Numbered from the stretch's first letter, positions 23,329 to 33,388 are shown. The stretch is 64,000 nucleotides of DNA from Lysobacter sp. Root494 (GCF_001427225.1 NZ_LMFH01000005.1:671325-735324), one strand, 5' to 3'. Program-made: numbers and translations. The notes: a model not told the origin generated them from the sequence alone.

Positions 23329-24285
23329 ATGCCACCATTACGCCATTGCGTTTCACTGCTGGTATTGCTGCTGATGTCGGCCGCCAACCCCGTACTAGCC
23401 GCGGACACGCTGATGCGCCAGTCCCGCGACGATGCCTGGTGGACCGGACCGATCATCGCCAACAGCGCCGTCACGCTGCCGCAGGGCCACTACCTGGTCG
23501 AGCCCTATCTCTACGACGTGATCTCCGACGACGCGGAGAGCCTGGGCTCGCTCACCTTCATGCTCTATGGCGCAACCGATGCGTTGACCGTCGGCCTGGT
23601 GCCGGTGTTCGGGTACAACAAGGGCATTGATGGGACGCGCAGCGCAGGCCCGGACGTCGCCGATTCCAGCGTGCTGCTGCAGTACCGCCTGCGCGAATAC
23701 CAGGAAGGCAGTTGGCTGCCCGCCGTTTCCTTGCAGCTGCAGCACACTCTCCCGACTGGCCAATACGACCAGCTTGATCCCGGCAGTGCCGACGGTTTCG
23801 GCGGCGGTGCGCACAGCACCTTGCTGCAGCTCAATAGCCAGACCTACTTCTGGATGCCGAACGGCCGCATTCTGCGCATGCGCCTGAATGTCTGCGCGAC
23901 GCATTCGCGCGAGGCCGAGTTGCGCGATCGCAGCGTTTACGGGACCCCTGACGGCTTCCGCGGCCGCGCCCGCCCGGGCGACAGTTGGAACATCAACGCG
24001 GCCTGGGAATACAGCTGGACCCAGAACTGGGTGGTGGCGCTGGACCTGGCCTACCGCCACAGCGACAGCACGCGAGTCAGCGGCGTGGTCAGCGACAGCG
24101 CGCAGGACCCGACGCCTGCCGCGCTGAGCTTCGCATCAGGTTCCAGCGAAGCCTGGTTCCTGGCCCCTGCGGTGGAATACAACTTCAGCCCACGCTTCGG
24201 CGTCATCTTCGGCGCACGTCTGATCCGTGGCCGCAACACCACCACTTCGGTGACTCCGGTGGTTGCCTTCAACTACGTGCATTGA
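23329..24285 (+). CDS. Outer-membrane beta-barrel protein of the MetA/phenol-degradation transporter type
   Basis: A 318-residue exported protein. The signal peptide is HCVSLLVLLLMSAANPVLA with cleavage before ADTLMRQ. The mature part consists of alternating amphipathic strands (LPQGHYLVEPYLYDVI, SLTFMLYGATDALTVGLVPV, VSLQLQHTLPTGQY) and ends in an aromatic C-terminal strand (VAFNYVH), the pattern of the putative MetA-pathway outer-membrane family. ATG 23329 gives the signal peptide; the frame is open further upstream but that part is Arg/Ser-rich and non-family. Likely an uptake channel for hydrophobic compounds; the substrate is unknown. Confidence 0.85.
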   Translation: MPPLRHCVSLLVLLLMSAANPVLAADTLMRQSRDDAWWTGPIIANSAVTLPQGHYLVEPYLYDVISDDAESLGSLTFMLYGATDALTVGLVPVFGYNKGIDGTRSAGPDVADSSVLLQYRLREYQEGSWLPAVSLQLQHTLPTGQYDQLDPGSADGFGGGAHSTLLQLNSQTYFWMPNGRILRMRLNVCATHSREAELRDRSVYGTPDGFRGRARPGDSWNINAAWEYSWTQNWVVALDLAYRHSDSTRVSGVVSDSAQDPTPAALSFASGSSEAWFLAPAVEYNFSPRFGVIFGARLIRGRNTTTSVTPVVAFNYVH

Positions 24286-24551
24286 CCCTGCAGAACCGCC
24301 ATGACGGCGACACAGCTGCATATCGCCGGATTTTCAGATCGACCCAGCCTCCGGGAGCCGGCAATGCTTGTGCATGCTGATGGAGAACATCAGAGGGATC
24401 GGCCTCGGCGCGGACTGCGTGATGTTGGAAGAGCTTTTGGCGGCCGCTGCTGAAACCAGCTGACATTTCGACGGAACTGGGACGCCCGTTCTGTTTGACC
24501 TGAATGGTTTCACCCTTCGCCTACCGACAGGACGCCTAAGGTCGTGGCGAG

Positions 24552-24806
24552 ATGGGCAGGTTGTCTTTCGAGGATCAGGGATTGCTCCGCATCCTCGAAA
24601 GGATCCAGGCGGGCCGAAGCGCTGCGGAGCCTTCTGTGCGCATCGCCCTGCTGAGACGTGGCCTCGTCGAACCTGGCGAAGGGATGACGTTGAGCCCGCT
24701 TGGCACGCGGGTCCTGGAAGAATTGCGCCTTCGCAGCAGCGATACCCGGAGCACGGGCGAGTTCCCGGTCATTCGCACCCGGTGGCTTGGGAAAAGAAAA
24801 GGCTAG
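24552..24806 (+). CDS. Small hypothetical protein, possible winged-helix
   Basis: An 84-residue protein with no assigned family. LSFEDQGLLRILERIQAGRS, EPSVRIALLRRGLVEPGEGM and TLSPLGTRVLEELRLRS form a helix-helix-wing pattern like small winged-helix proteins. The C-terminus is basic (RTRWLGKRKG). It lies alone between the outer-membrane protein gene and the convergent cupin gene. Open-frame length alone is weak evidence, so it may not be expressed. Confidence 0.45.
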   Translation: MGRLSFEDQGLLRILERIQAGRSAAEPSVRIALLRRGLVEPGEGMTLSPLGTRVLEELRLRSSDTRSTGEFPVIRTRWLGKRKG

Positions 24807-24858
24807 GGCGCGGGCAGATCCGGCCTCCAGCCACACGGCGGACGTTGAAAGCATCGTC

Positions 24859-25380
24859 CTATTGGTGAGATCCCGATGGACCTGCACGGTATTCGTCGTC
24901 GCTCACGTGCTCCATCCATGTAACCACTTTTCCATCCAGGGCTTCCTGGATGGCGATATGCGTCATGGCGCTTGTGGGTGTAGCGCCGTGCCAATGACGA
25001 TGACCGGGCGGACACCAGATGATGTCGCCGGCGTTGATCTCGACGATCGGCTCGCCTTCGCATTGCGTCCAGCCTTTGCCTGACGTGACGATCAGTGTCT
25101 GTCCCAGTGGATGGCTGTGCCACGCGGTACGTGCACCCGGCTCGAAGGTCACGATTGCACCGGCCACGCGCGAAGGCGCTTCCCGCTGGAACTGCATGTC
25201 GATCCTGACGTTGCCGGTGAAGTATTCAGCAGGCCCCTTGCTAGAGAGGAGGGATCCGTTTCGATCGATGTGCATGGCGTCGGCTCCTTTGGATGATGCG
25301 AGCGAGAGTGGAATCTGGCCCAGGTTGACGAAGAGAATCGGGAGCACTGCAAACGGCCATAGTGATTTCGGGAGTTGCAT
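24859..25380 (-). CDS. Exported cupin-domain protein
   Basis: A 173-residue protein with signal peptide ([20 protein letters not shown]). The cupin motif 1 is [20 protein letters not shown], with the metal-binding HSH pair, and motif 2 is [14 protein letters not shown]-like ([15 protein letters not shown]). Cupins of this size occur next to carboxymuconolactone decarboxylases and quinone oxidoreductases and are usually of unknown function. ATG 25380 has AGGAGA 9 bp upstream. It is downstream of the cyclophilin-like lipoprotein gene by 127 bp on the same strand. Confidence 0.9.
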   Translation of the reverse strand: MQLPKSLWPFAVLPILFVNLGQIPLSLASSKGADAMHIDRNGSLLSSKGPAEYFTGNVRIDMQFQREAPSRVAGAIVTFEPGARTAWHSHPLGQTLIVTSGKGWTQCEGEPIVEINAGDIIWCPPGHRHWHGATPTSAMTHIAIQEALDGKVVTWMEHVSDDEYRAGPSGSHQ

Positions 25381-25507
25381 ATGAAATCTCCTATACAAAT
25401 GATCTCCGCTTGATGTCACAGTGCGGCCTAGTCCTCCGAGATTGCGCCAGCTCTCGTTCGCGCTGCGAGAACGGATACGACAGGGCCACGATCCGTTTGA
25501 CTGGCGA

Positions 25508-26002
25508 TCACTTGTCGATACGTTCGATCCGCGCCTGCAGTGGCGTGGGGCGTCGCAAAGCAGGCAGACCGGATTCCACGCGGCCCAGGCGCACCAGTCC
25601 GTGCGCGTAATCGCGGCCTTCCACGAAGATCGCCAGGTTGCCCCATGGCGCGTAGTAGGTGAGATCACCCGCGTCTGGAGTAATGCCGGCGGGTGCGCCC
25701 TGGGTGGAGAGTTTTTTCGGAAGATCGGCGATGCGCTCGATCCGGGCGTAATCGGTCAGCGTCAACGACAACGGCAGCAACTTGGCGAAGTCACGCGCAG
25801 CAGCGGTGTCGTCCAGCGTCGCAATCACGGGGTGGCCATCGACATCTATTCGGATCTTCATGGGGAACTCCTGTGATGACCGGGGTTCGGAAGCGGAAGC
25901 CTTGCAGCCGCCGAGCATCAATACGCCAAGCACGAGGGCCAGCGCGTGCAGGCTTCCTTGCTTCGACAATCGAAGCGTGGAGCGCGAGGTGTTGAGCGGC
26001 AT
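25508..26002 (-). CDS. Cyclophilin-like domain lipoprotein
   Basis: A 164-residue lipoprotein: the signal ends in a lipobox LMLGGCKAS with Cys33, followed by a Ser-rich linker. The mature domain matches the cyclophilin-like fold family ([57 protein letters not shown]), which lacks the proline-isomerase active site and has no known function. It is commonly encoded with cupins and MFS exporters. ATG 26002 follows AGGAG by 8 bp. Only 25 bp separate it from the upstream exporter gene, suggesting one operon. Confidence 0.88.
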   Translation of the reverse strand: MPLNTSRSTLRLSKQGSLHALALVLGVLMLGGCKASASEPRSSQEFPMKIRIDVDGHPVIATLDDTAAARDFAKLLPLSLTLTDYARIERIADLPKKLSTQGAPAGITPDAGDLTYYAPWGNLAIFVEGRDYAHGLVRLGRVESGLPALRRPTPLQARIERIDK

Positions 26003-26027
26003 GCGACGTCTCCTGCTCGGCGTCAGC

Positions 26028-27239
26028 TCACGCGACTCGCGGTGCCTGAGAGCGCGACGTCAGCAGCGTCAGGAAGGCACCTGCCAGCAGTACGGCGGCG
26101 CTCGCCACGAAAGTGCTCCGGTAACCGCTGCTGTCGAACAACATTCCACCTGCGGTCGAACCCAGTGCGATGGCCAATTGGACTACCGCAACCATCAAGC
26201 CGCCGCCGGCTTCGGCATCGTCAGGCATCGTTTCCGCGATCCAGCTCCACCAACCGACAGGCGCCGCGGTGGCCAGCAATCCCCACAAGGCCAGCAGGAC
26301 GGCGACGCCGCCAACCCAGGCCCCGAAAGGAATCAGCGCCAACGCAATCACCGCCATCAGCACGGGAATGACGATCAGGGCGCGATACACGCCACGCCTG
26401 AGGAACACACCGATTGTCGCCGTGCCGATGAAGCCGGCCACGCCAATGCCGAGGAGGATCAGTGAGAGCGTGGACACATTCGCGTGCGCGACCGTTTCCA
26501 GGAACGGCCGCACGTACGTGAACAACGCGAACTGCCCCATGAAGAACGCGCCGCAGGCCGCCATGCCGAGCACGATGGTTCGACGCTTCAGCAACCGCGA
26601 CATGGAGCCGGACTCGTTGCTGCGCGCGGCCGTCATCGCGGGCAAGCTGATCCACTGCCAGGCAAGCGCGATGGCGGCCACCGGGATCAGGCAGAAGAAC
26701 GCGCCGCGCCAGCCAATGATCGAACCCAGGTAGCTGCCCAACGGTGCAGCGATCACCGTGGCCAGCGCGTTGCCACCGTTGAAGATAGCCAAAGCACGCG
26801 GCACCTGTGCGGCGGGTACCAGCCGCATCGCGGTGGCGGCGGACAGCGACCAGAAACCGCCGATCACCACGCCGATCAGCGCGCGTCCGATCATGTAGAC
26901 GCAGTAGCTCGGCGCGAGCGCGACCACCGTGCCGGATACGGCCATCAGGCCGGTCAGCCACAGCAACAGTGTCTTGCGATCCATGCGACCCGCCAACGCG
27001 GAGATCGACAGGCTCGTCAGCACCGCAAACGCACCGGAGATGGCGATGCCGTATCCGGCCGCGCCTTCGCTGACGCGCAGGTCGGCGGCCATCGGCGTCA
27101 ACAGACTGACCGGCATGAACTCCGAGGCAATCAATGCGAACACGCACAGTGTCATGGCGAACACGCCGCCCCAGTGGGCGGGTCGTGCGCTTGCCTGATG
27201 CTGACCGACGTCTGCAGTGAGGTTGATGACGGTGCTCAT
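26028..27239 (-). CDS. MFS exporter, NepI/DHA1-like
   Basis: A 403-residue transporter with about 12 membrane helices. It shares with E. coli NepI the segments IASEFMPVSLLTPMAADLRV, SEGAAGYGIAISGAFA, VIGGFWSLSAATAMRLVP, APLGSYLGSIIGWRGAFF and LLATAAPVGWWSWI, plus the A-motif-like GRMDRK. NepI exports purine ribonucleosides; the substrate here may differ. The N-terminus has a short cytoplasmic extension. It heads a likely operon with the cyclophilin-like lipoprotein and cupin genes; the alpha/beta hydrolase gene lies 46 bp upstream on the same strand. Confidence 0.9.
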   Translation of the reverse strand: MSTVINLTADVGQHQASARPAHWGGVFAMTLCVFALIASEFMPVSLLTPMAADLRVSEGAAGYGIAISGAFAVLTSLSISALAGRMDRKTLLLWLTGLMAVSGTVVALAPSYCVYMIGRALIGVVIGGFWSLSAATAMRLVPAAQVPRALAIFNGGNALATVIAAPLGSYLGSIIGWRGAFFCLIPVAAIALAWQWISLPAMTAARSNESGSMSRLLKRRTIVLGMAACGAFFMGQFALFTYVRPFLETVAHANVSTLSLILLGIGVAGFIGTATIGVFLRRGVYRALIVIPVLMAVIALALIPFGAWVGGVAVLLALWGLLATAAPVGWWSWIAETMPDDAEAGGGLMVAVVQLAIALGSTAGGMLFDSSGYRSTFVASAAVLLAGAFLTLLTSRSQAPRVA

Positions 27240-27285
27240 GGTTGCGTGATGTCCGATTGCTGGAGCGGGGCAGCTGGGATCGTCC

Positions 27286-28320
27286 TCACTCCGCCGCCAG
27301 GTTCTGCTTGAAGAAGGCCGTCAACTTGTCGAAAGGAATGAGATCGGTGCGGTCGTAGAGGTCGACGTGACCCGCGTCCTTCACCCAATAAAGTTCCTTC
27401 GGTTGACCAGCCAGGCGGTAGGCCTCTTCGCTGAATTCCTTCGAGTGCGCCTGGTCGCCGGCGATGAACAGCATCGGACGCGGTGAGATCGTCTCGATGT
27501 CGTTGAACGGATAGAAGTTCATGAACTTGACGTTGCTGCTCAGCGTCGGATGCGTCGTCAGTTCGGGCGAGGAACTCGCCGGCGTGAACTCGCCGCGCGG
27601 CGTGCGGTAGAAGTCGTAGAACTCGCGCTGGATCGGATGCGTGTCCGCATCGAGCTGGTGCACGGTACCGCTGGTGTATTTCGTTTCCCCACCTTCGGCT
27701 TCGACCCAGCGCTGCCGTGCGGCTTCCGCGATGATCGCCTTGCGCTGTTCGACGGTCTGCGAGTGGTTCAGTGCATCGCGATTCGCCGCGCCCATGTCGT
27801 ACATGCTCACCGTGGCGATCGCCTTCATGCGCGGGTCGATCTTCGCCGCGCTGATCACGAAGCTGCCGCTGCCACAGATGCCGAGCACGCCGATGCGCTC
27901 GCGATCGACGAAAGCTTGCGTGCCCAGATAATCCACCGCCGCGCTGAAGGCTTCGGCGTAAATGTCCGGAGCGACCACGTTGCGCGGCTGGCCTTCGCTC
28001 TCGCCCCAGAACGACTGGTCGATCGCCAGGGTAACGAAGCCCTGTTCGGCCAGCTTCTGCGCGTAGAGGTTGGAGCTTTGCTCCTTCACCGCACCCATCG
28101 GGTGGCCGACGACGATCGCCGGATAAAGGACGCCTTCCTTCCGGTCCTTAGGCAGGAAGAGGTTGCCCACGATTTTCATCCGGTACTGGTTGTTGAAGCT
28201 GACCTTTTCCGTGGTGAGCTGGTTGCTGGTGTAGAAGTTGTTCGCGCCGTGGGACATGTCGGCTCCAGTGGCAATGAGGGGACTGATCAACAGCGCGCTG
28301 AGCGCCAGAAGCTTCTTCAT
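27286..28320 (-). CDS. Exported alpha/beta hydrolase
   Basis: A 344-residue protein with signal peptide (KKLLALSALLISPLIATGAD). Alpha/beta hydrolase motifs are AIVVGHPMGAVKEQSS (oxyanion), a nucleophile elbow IGVLGICGSGSFVIS, an acidic residue in MLFIAGDQAHS and the His in DAGHVDLYDR near the C-terminus. In the elbow the nucleophile position reads Cys (GICGS), as in dienelactone-hydrolase-like enzymes, so Cys may be catalytic. ATG 28320 lies 5 bp from GGAGA. A divergent LysR gene 132 bp away is the probable regulator of this gene and the exporter operon. Confidence 0.9.
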   Translation of the reverse strand: MKKLLALSALLISPLIATGADMSHGANNFYTSNQLTTEKVSFNNQYRMKIVGNLFLPKDRKEGVLYPAIVVGHPMGAVKEQSSNLYAQKLAEQGFVTLAIDQSFWGESEGQPRNVVAPDIYAEAFSAAVDYLGTQAFVDRERIGVLGICGSGSFVISAAKIDPRMKAIATVSMYDMGAANRDALNHSQTVEQRKAIIAEAARQRWVEAEGGETKYTSGTVHQLDADTHPIQREFYDFYRTPRGEFTPASSSPELTTHPTLSSNVKFMNFYPFNDIETISPRPMLFIAGDQAHSKEFSEEAYRLAGQPKELYWVKDAGHVDLYDRTDLIPFDKLTAFFKQNLAAE

Positions 28321-28452
28321 GGGATCTCCGCTTGGGGCTCCCGGACCAGGAGGCGGGGCCATTGTCCGCGCGGGCGATATGTTTGATTAGATGATGAATA
28401 CTTGTAGGCCCTATTAGTCCTGCTAACCAATAAGCCATGCCACACTCGGCCC

Positions 28453-29337
28453 ATGGCGCGACGCAACCTCAACGATTTGCTGGCTTTCGTGACGGTGGCC
28501 CGGGAGGGGAGCTTCACCCGCGCGGGCGCTGTGCTCGGGGTGTCCCAGTCCGCGCTTAGTCAGGCGATCAAGGCGCTCGAGGAGCGGCTGGAGATCCGGC
28601 TGTTGACCCGCACCACGCGCAGCGTGTCGCCTACGCCTGCGGGCGAACGGTTGCTGCACGCCATCGGCAATCGTTTCGACGAGATCGAGTCGGAGCTGGA
28701 TGCGCTCACGGAGTTGCGGGACAAACCGGCCGGCTCCGTCCGCATCACCACAGGCGACCACGTCCTGCGCACGATCCTGCTGCCCAAGCTGCTCCCGGTG
28801 ATGCATCGCTATCCGGACGTGCGGATCGAATTCGATGTGAGCTATGGATTCCGCGACATCGTCGCCGACCGTTTCGATGCCGGTGTGCGCCTCGGCGAAA
28901 GCATCGACAAGGACATGATCGCCATGCCGATCAGTCCGAAATTACGCATGGCGGCGGTTGCTTCACCGGCTTACTTTGAAAGGCACCCGGTGCCGAAGGT
29001 CCCGGCGGATTTGCAGCGGCACAACTGCATCAACATCCGCTTCCCGTCGGGTGGTGTGTATGTATGGGAGTTCGAGCGTCGCGGTCGGGAGGTGAACGTG
29101 CGCGTCGAAGGCCAGGCGATCTTCAACACCTCGCCCCACATCGTGCTGGCGGCGCTCGATGGCCTGGGCATCGCATTCCTGCCGGAAGAAGAATTCGCGC
29201 CGCACATCGAGGAAGGCCGCCTGGTCCGTGTGCTACAGGACTGGTGTCCACCCTTCGCCGGCTATCACCTTTACTACCCGAGCCGCCGCCAGCATTCGCC
29301 GGCGTTCTCGCTCGTCGTGGACGCTCTGCGGATGTAG
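28453..29337 (+). CDS. LysR-family transcriptional regulator
   Basis: A 294-residue LTTR. The N-terminal wHTH is NLNDLLAFVTVAREGSFTRA followed by VLGVSQSALSQAIKALEERL and TRTTRSVSPTPAGERLL. The C-terminal effector domain (from about 90) has TGDHVLRTILLPKLLPVMHR, DIVADRFDAGVRLGE and GIAFLPEEEFAPHIEEGRLV. It matches the PgrR/YafC-like group. Divergent orientation with the alpha/beta hydrolase suggests it controls that gene through the 132-bp gap. Confidence 0.95.
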   Translation: MARRNLNDLLAFVTVAREGSFTRAGAVLGVSQSALSQAIKALEERLEIRLLTRTTRSVSPTPAGERLLHAIGNRFDEIESELDALTELRDKPAGSVRITTGDHVLRTILLPKLLPVMHRYPDVRIEFDVSYGFRDIVADRFDAGVRLGESIDKDMIAMPISPKLRMAAVASPAYFERHPVPKVPADLQRHNCINIRFPSGGVYVWEFERRGREVNVRVEGQAIFNTSPHIVLAALDGLGIAFLPEEEFAPHIEEGRLVRVLQDWCPPFAGYHLYYPSRRQHSPAFSLVVDALRM

Positions 29338-29913
29338 TTGCTGGGATCGAAAAGATCGCAGACAGGGCCGAAACCCGTGCTGCAATCGTGAAGTCCCCAG
29401 TGAAAAGGCGCCCGCCGGGGTTTTGATAACGAACAAGCTCTTAAGCCGCTCTAATTTGAGGGCCTTATTGTTGCGACACGAATGAGAGAACTTCTTTGCA
29501 ACCGAGGGAGGGATTGGCCCTTTACGGCCGGGTCAAACTGGTCCCGATCTGGCATGGTCGGACCCGCATTATTGCGCGGAGGTTAACGTGGACGACTGCG
29601 CCCGCTGGCCCAGTCATGCCCATCACAAGTGAGCCGTTTGTTGGAAAGGCTATCCATTGTGATGCAGCGTGGCCGACCCGCGCGCTAAGTAGGAAGAACG
29701 GAAATGTACGTTTGCGTGGCGGCTGGGGGACGCCCTCCCGAGCCTCGCTTTGCTTCGCTTGTCGCGCGGGTGCCTACTCGCGATAAGACCGGGGTCCCCG
29801 AGGATGCGGATTAGGTTGTAGCGACGGCCTTAGGGCTGCGAAAGCCGCTCGCCGTCAGGACGTCAAGGGCCGCAATGACGGGGCAATCCAGTGAACTTTG
29901 TGGTGAGGATGGC
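29338..29913. other. Intergenic stretch without recognised genes
   Basis: The sequence is less GC-biased than its neighbours and contains short open frames without family-like translation. No repeat copy or RNA gene is recognised. Confidence 0.4.
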
Positions 29914-30591
29914 ATGTTGTTTCGATCGACTCTAGTTTTACTCGGCCTGGCTTTAGCTGCACCGCAAGCTCAGCCGCCGGCATCGGTGCCTGCAGGTCAT
30001 GTGGTACGCAATCTTGTGGTCTATCCGGGCAGGCCAGAGCTGCACGTGGCAGTTCTTCCTACGGCGACATACCTCGGCGGCGACCGCTTCATCCTCAAAG
30101 AGCTCAGCGATTGCGAGATGCACATCTTCGTCGAGGCCGACGTCCATCGAAATGTACGTCGATTTTACTGGGTGCATTTCGAGTCATACCTGGCGAATAG
30201 ACCGACCGATCACATGACCTATGGAGATATCGATCGTCGATCAAACGGTTGGGGAATGACGATTTGGGTAAGGGCGGAGCCCACGCGGTCTTCGCGACCG
30301 CCGCAACCAGGTTCGGATACCGAGCATTTCCGCAACATCATCCTGCGCGCGGGATACAGGATGCCGGCCGAGATGATGTCGGCGCGCCTCGTGCGGTTGC
30401 TCGATGATCCGACGAATACAGGATATGGACGTCGAGAGCTCATGATGATTTACGGTGAGGATCTCGCCGCGGCTAACGTCACGTACAACGATGTGACCGT
30501 CAATGGCGAGCCGAATGCCCGCTGGTCGGCACTCGAAAAGCCACTTCTGAGCCGCGCCTTGAAGGCATTTCAGGTCACATCGCGCTGGTGA
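29914..30591 (+). CDS. Exported hypothetical protein
   Basis: A 225-residue protein with an N-terminal signal peptide (FRSTLVLLGLALAAPQAQP). The mature part has alternating strands (VVRNLVVYPGRPELHVAVLP, RRFYWVHFESYLA) and a helical C-terminus (SARLVRLLDDPTNTGYGRRE). No known domain is recognised. The NIILRAGYRMPAEMMSA and EDLAAANVTYNDVTVNG stretches could serve for homology searches. ATG 29914 with GAGG 6 bp upstream is preferred over 29875. It is monocistronic and convergent with the rifampin phosphotransferase gene. Confidence 0.75.
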   Translation: MLFRSTLVLLGLALAAPQAQPPASVPAGHVVRNLVVYPGRPELHVAVLPTATYLGGDRFILKELSDCEMHIFVEADVHRNVRRFYWVHFESYLANRPTDHMTYGDIDRRSNGWGMTIWVRAEPTRSSRPPQPGSDTEHFRNIILRAGYRMPAEMMSARLVRLLDDPTNTGYGRRELMMIYGEDLAAANVTYNDVTVNGEPNARWSALEKPLLSRALKAFQVTSRW

Positions 30592-30673
30592 TCGATGCCT
30601 TGGCTATATCTCTGCAGACTACCAACGGCGTGGCTGGCCACCTGTTGACCTGGCATCTGCCGGTGCTGACCCG

Positions 30674-33292
30674 CTAGGGCAGGATCTCGACGTATCCGTC
30701 CGTTCCATGCACGCGGATCCGCTGCCCGTCGCAGATCAGACGTGTGGCGTGCTCCACGCCTACCACGGCGGGCAAGCCGTATTCCCTCGCGATGACCGCG
30801 CCATGGGTCATCAGTCCCCCGACCTCCGTCACGAGGCCCTTGATTGCAACGAACAGGGGGGTCCAGCTGGGATCGGTGAACCGTGTGATCAGGATGTCGC
30901 CCGGCTCGAGGTCGGCCTGCTTCATGTCGAAAATGACGCGAGCGCGCCCCTCGACGGTGCCTGAGGAGACGGCAAGGCCCACCAGCGCACCTTCGGGAAG
31001 ATCATCGCTCCGATAGGCGCCAGCGACGCACTCGCCTTCGGAGGTGAGCACGCGTGGTGGCGTGAGCGCGTGGGCGGCCTGAAATGCTCCCTTGCGCTGG
31101 GTGATCAGTTCGTCGTCCACGCGTCCGCCGCGCGTCACGTCGTGCAGCTCGTGGAAGCGGAGATAGAAGATGTCCTCGCGTTCACGCAGCACGCCCGCCT
31201 GGACCATTCTGTCGGCTTCAGCCATCAGGGCCTGCTTGTAGACGAAGTAACGGACGGTCATAGCGTACTTCGGGTATTCGCGGTAGCCGATAAACGTGCG
31301 CAGGCGGTCGATCATGCGCTTCGTCTCTTCGGCCTTGCGTTCGCCGTTCGGCAATGCGCGCAGACGCTGCAGCACTTCCTGTTCCTTCTCGCGCGCTTCC
31401 TGCAGGCCCTGTTGGAAGCGCCGTGCCGCTGCGCCCGCGGCCACGTTCCGGATATTGCCGAGCAGAAGCGGCAGCATCATCGATGGGCGTTCGCTCCAGC
31501 GCGGATAGGTGATGTCGATCTCGCCAACGCAGCGCATGCCGTACGTGTCGAGCCACGCCAGCAGTGCATCGTGTGCTTCGCGCCCCCCAGCTAGACCGGG
31601 CAGTGCGTCCAGGAAGTCGTCGGTGTCGACCTGCTGCAGGAAGCCCACTACCGCTGGATACCGGCGGATGATGTCGGCCACGTCCATCAAGGACAGTCCC
31701 ATTTCCGAAGTGACGTTGCCCGGGACGGAGCGCGTGAGAACGTCGGCCACGTTTTTCTCGCCCAGCCAATCCTGCAGATGATCGTTGAGCCACCAGGTGG
31801 CCTCGATGCCCGTCATGAGGACGCGGAGACTCTGCGGATCGAACGCCAGCCGGTTCATTTCCTTGGCGTCATCGAGGATGAATTCGAACAACGCCGACCC
31901 GGACTTGCCCATGATGTCGCGCTTCGCGGCAGCGATGGAGGCTTCGTTCTGCGCGATCAATGCATCAACGACGGCCGGATCGGCCTCAATGGGCGAGGGC
32001 GTGTTTGCGGCAGGCGCTGCACCTGCCGGCGCATCTGACAGCGGGATGAAGTCACGGTCGATCAGGGTCTGCAGCGCATCGCCGATCAACGGATCCGATT
32101 TTCCCAGCATGTCCATCAGCCCGGCGCGGCCAGCTCGCGATGCCAACGCGCGGGTGACATCCACGAACATGCGGCTGCCGGCCTCGAGCATGCCCGCGTT
32201 TGAGAGCTGACGAACGGAGATGCCGAGCGGACGCATCGGGTCGGTCATCATCTGCTGATGACCGACGGAGACGTAGACGTGGAGCGCGTCGTCCCTCGCA
32301 GCAGGGATGGGAAACAACGTGGTGATCGGGCGGCTCTGTACGATGTGGAATGCATCACCTGCCAGGCACCACTCGATGTCCTGCGGGCTGCCGAAGTGCA
32401 TCTCGATTCGTTGACCCAGTTGCACGAGTTCCAGCACCTGTGCATCCGCCAGCGTGGGCCGCGACTGTAGTTCCGGCGGAACCGCATGCCTCTGCACGCC
32501 GCCGGCTGCCGAAGCGTGCATCGCGAGCGTCTTGGTGGCGACGGTGGCGTCGATGAGTTGGCCGTTGCGCACCTTCCACGTGTCCGCGTTCACCAGTCCG
32601 GACACCAGTGCCTCACCCAATCCGTAACAGGCCTCCACCGTAGCGGTTCTGCGGTGGCCGGTGACCGGATCGGCAGTGAACAACACGCCGGACGCCTGCG
32701 GAAAGACCATCTGCTGCACAACCACGGCCATGTTCACCTTGCGGTGGTCGAAGCCATTGCGTAGGCGATAGATCACCGCGCGTTCGGTGAACAGTGACGC
32801 CCAGCACAGGCTGACGTGCCGGAGGATCGACCCACAGCCAATGACATTGAGGTACGTGTCTTGCTGGCCGGCGAACGAGGCATTTGGCAAATCCTCCGCC
32901 GTCGCGCTGGAGCGGACGGCATAGGCGGCCCGCTCACCGAGGCGGGCGATTGGGCGCGTGATCGCTTCCACCAGGTCGCGAGGGATGGCAACTGCTTCGA
33001 CCGTTCCACGGATCTCGGCACTCAGTACCCGGATCGCCTCACGATCGTCCGGAGCCAGGTGCGACAACCGATCGAGCATCACTTCAATCGACGGTGCTTC
33101 AGTCATGACCCGCTGGAAGGCCGCCGTCGTTACGCAGAAGCCGGGTGGCACGTGGACACCTTCAATTCGTGAAAGCTCCCCCAGGTGCGCGCCCTTGCCG
33201 CCAACTACTGCGACCTGTGCCTGACCGATCTCCAGGAAATCCAATGCATAGCAACCCATCTGCTCGCTCTGTCGTGCGCTCTCTGTGCTCAT
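30674..33292 (-). CDS. rph: Rifampin phosphotransferase (PEP-synthase-like)
   Basis: An 872-residue protein. The N-terminal ATP-grasp region has VVGGKGAHLGELSRI, AYAVRSSATAEDLPNASFAG and GVLFTADPVTG. A long central domain (about 330-760) carries the RPH-type DITYPRWSERPSMMLPLLLG stretch, and the C-terminal swivelling His domain has EVGGLMTHGAVIAREYGLP with the phospho-His near 830. Length and order match rifampin phosphotransferases (ATP, rifampin-binding, His domains), which inactivate rifamycins by phosphorylation. PEP synthase (about 790 residues) is the alternative but has a different order of the later part. ATG 33292 follows AGGAG. Such genes are widespread in environmental bacteria and do not by themselves prove resistance. 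Confidence 0.85.
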   Translation of the reverse strand: MSTESARQSEQMGCYALDFLEIGQAQVAVVGGKGAHLGELSRIEGVHVPPGFCVTTAAFQRVMTEAPSIEVMLDRLSHLAPDDREAIRVLSAEIRGTVEAVAIPRDLVEAITRPIARLGERAAYAVRSSATAEDLPNASFAGQQDTYLNVIGCGSILRHVSLCWASLFTERAVIYRLRNGFDHRKVNMAVVVQQMVFPQASGVLFTADPVTGHRRTATVEACYGLGEALVSGLVNADTWKVRNGQLIDATVATKTLAMHASAAGGVQRHAVPPELQSRPTLADAQVLELVQLGQRIEMHFGSPQDIEWCLAGDAFHIVQSRPITTLFPIPAARDDALHVYVSVGHQQMMTDPMRPLGISVRQLSNAGMLEAGSRMFVDVTRALASRAGRAGLMDMLGKSDPLIGDALQTLIDRDFIPLSDAPAGAAPAANTPSPIEADPAVVDALIAQNEASIAAAKRDIMGKSGSALFEFILDDAKEMNRLAFDPQSLRVLMTGIEATWWLNDHLQDWLGEKNVADVLTRSVPGNVTSEMGLSLMDVADIIRRYPAVVGFLQQVDTDDFLDALPGLAGGREAHDALLAWLDTYGMRCVGEIDITYPRWSERPSMMLPLLLGNIRNVAAGAAARRFQQGLQEAREKEQEVLQRLRALPNGERKAEETKRMIDRLRTFIGYREYPKYAMTVRYFVYKQALMAEADRMVQAGVLREREDIFYLRFHELHDVTRGGRVDDELITQRKGAFQAAHALTPPRVLTSEGECVAGAYRSDDLPEGALVGLAVSSGTVEGRARVIFDMKQADLEPGDILITRFTDPSWTPLFVAIKGLVTEVGGLMTHGAVIAREYGLPAVVGVEHATRLICDGQRIRVHGTDGYVEILP

Positions 33293-33388
33293 TCCGCTAA
33301 CTCCTGGTTCCGTGGGCTCATTTCGGTCGGCGATTGGGCCTCACAATCGGGGGCTTGCGGCAAGCCCCGGGGGGCGTAAGATGTTTGT

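Noticed and set aside
30674-33292. PEP synthase (ppsA) identity
   Set aside because: The length (872) and order with a long middle domain and a C-terminal His domain fit rifampin phosphotransferase better; PEP synthase stays as an alternative only.
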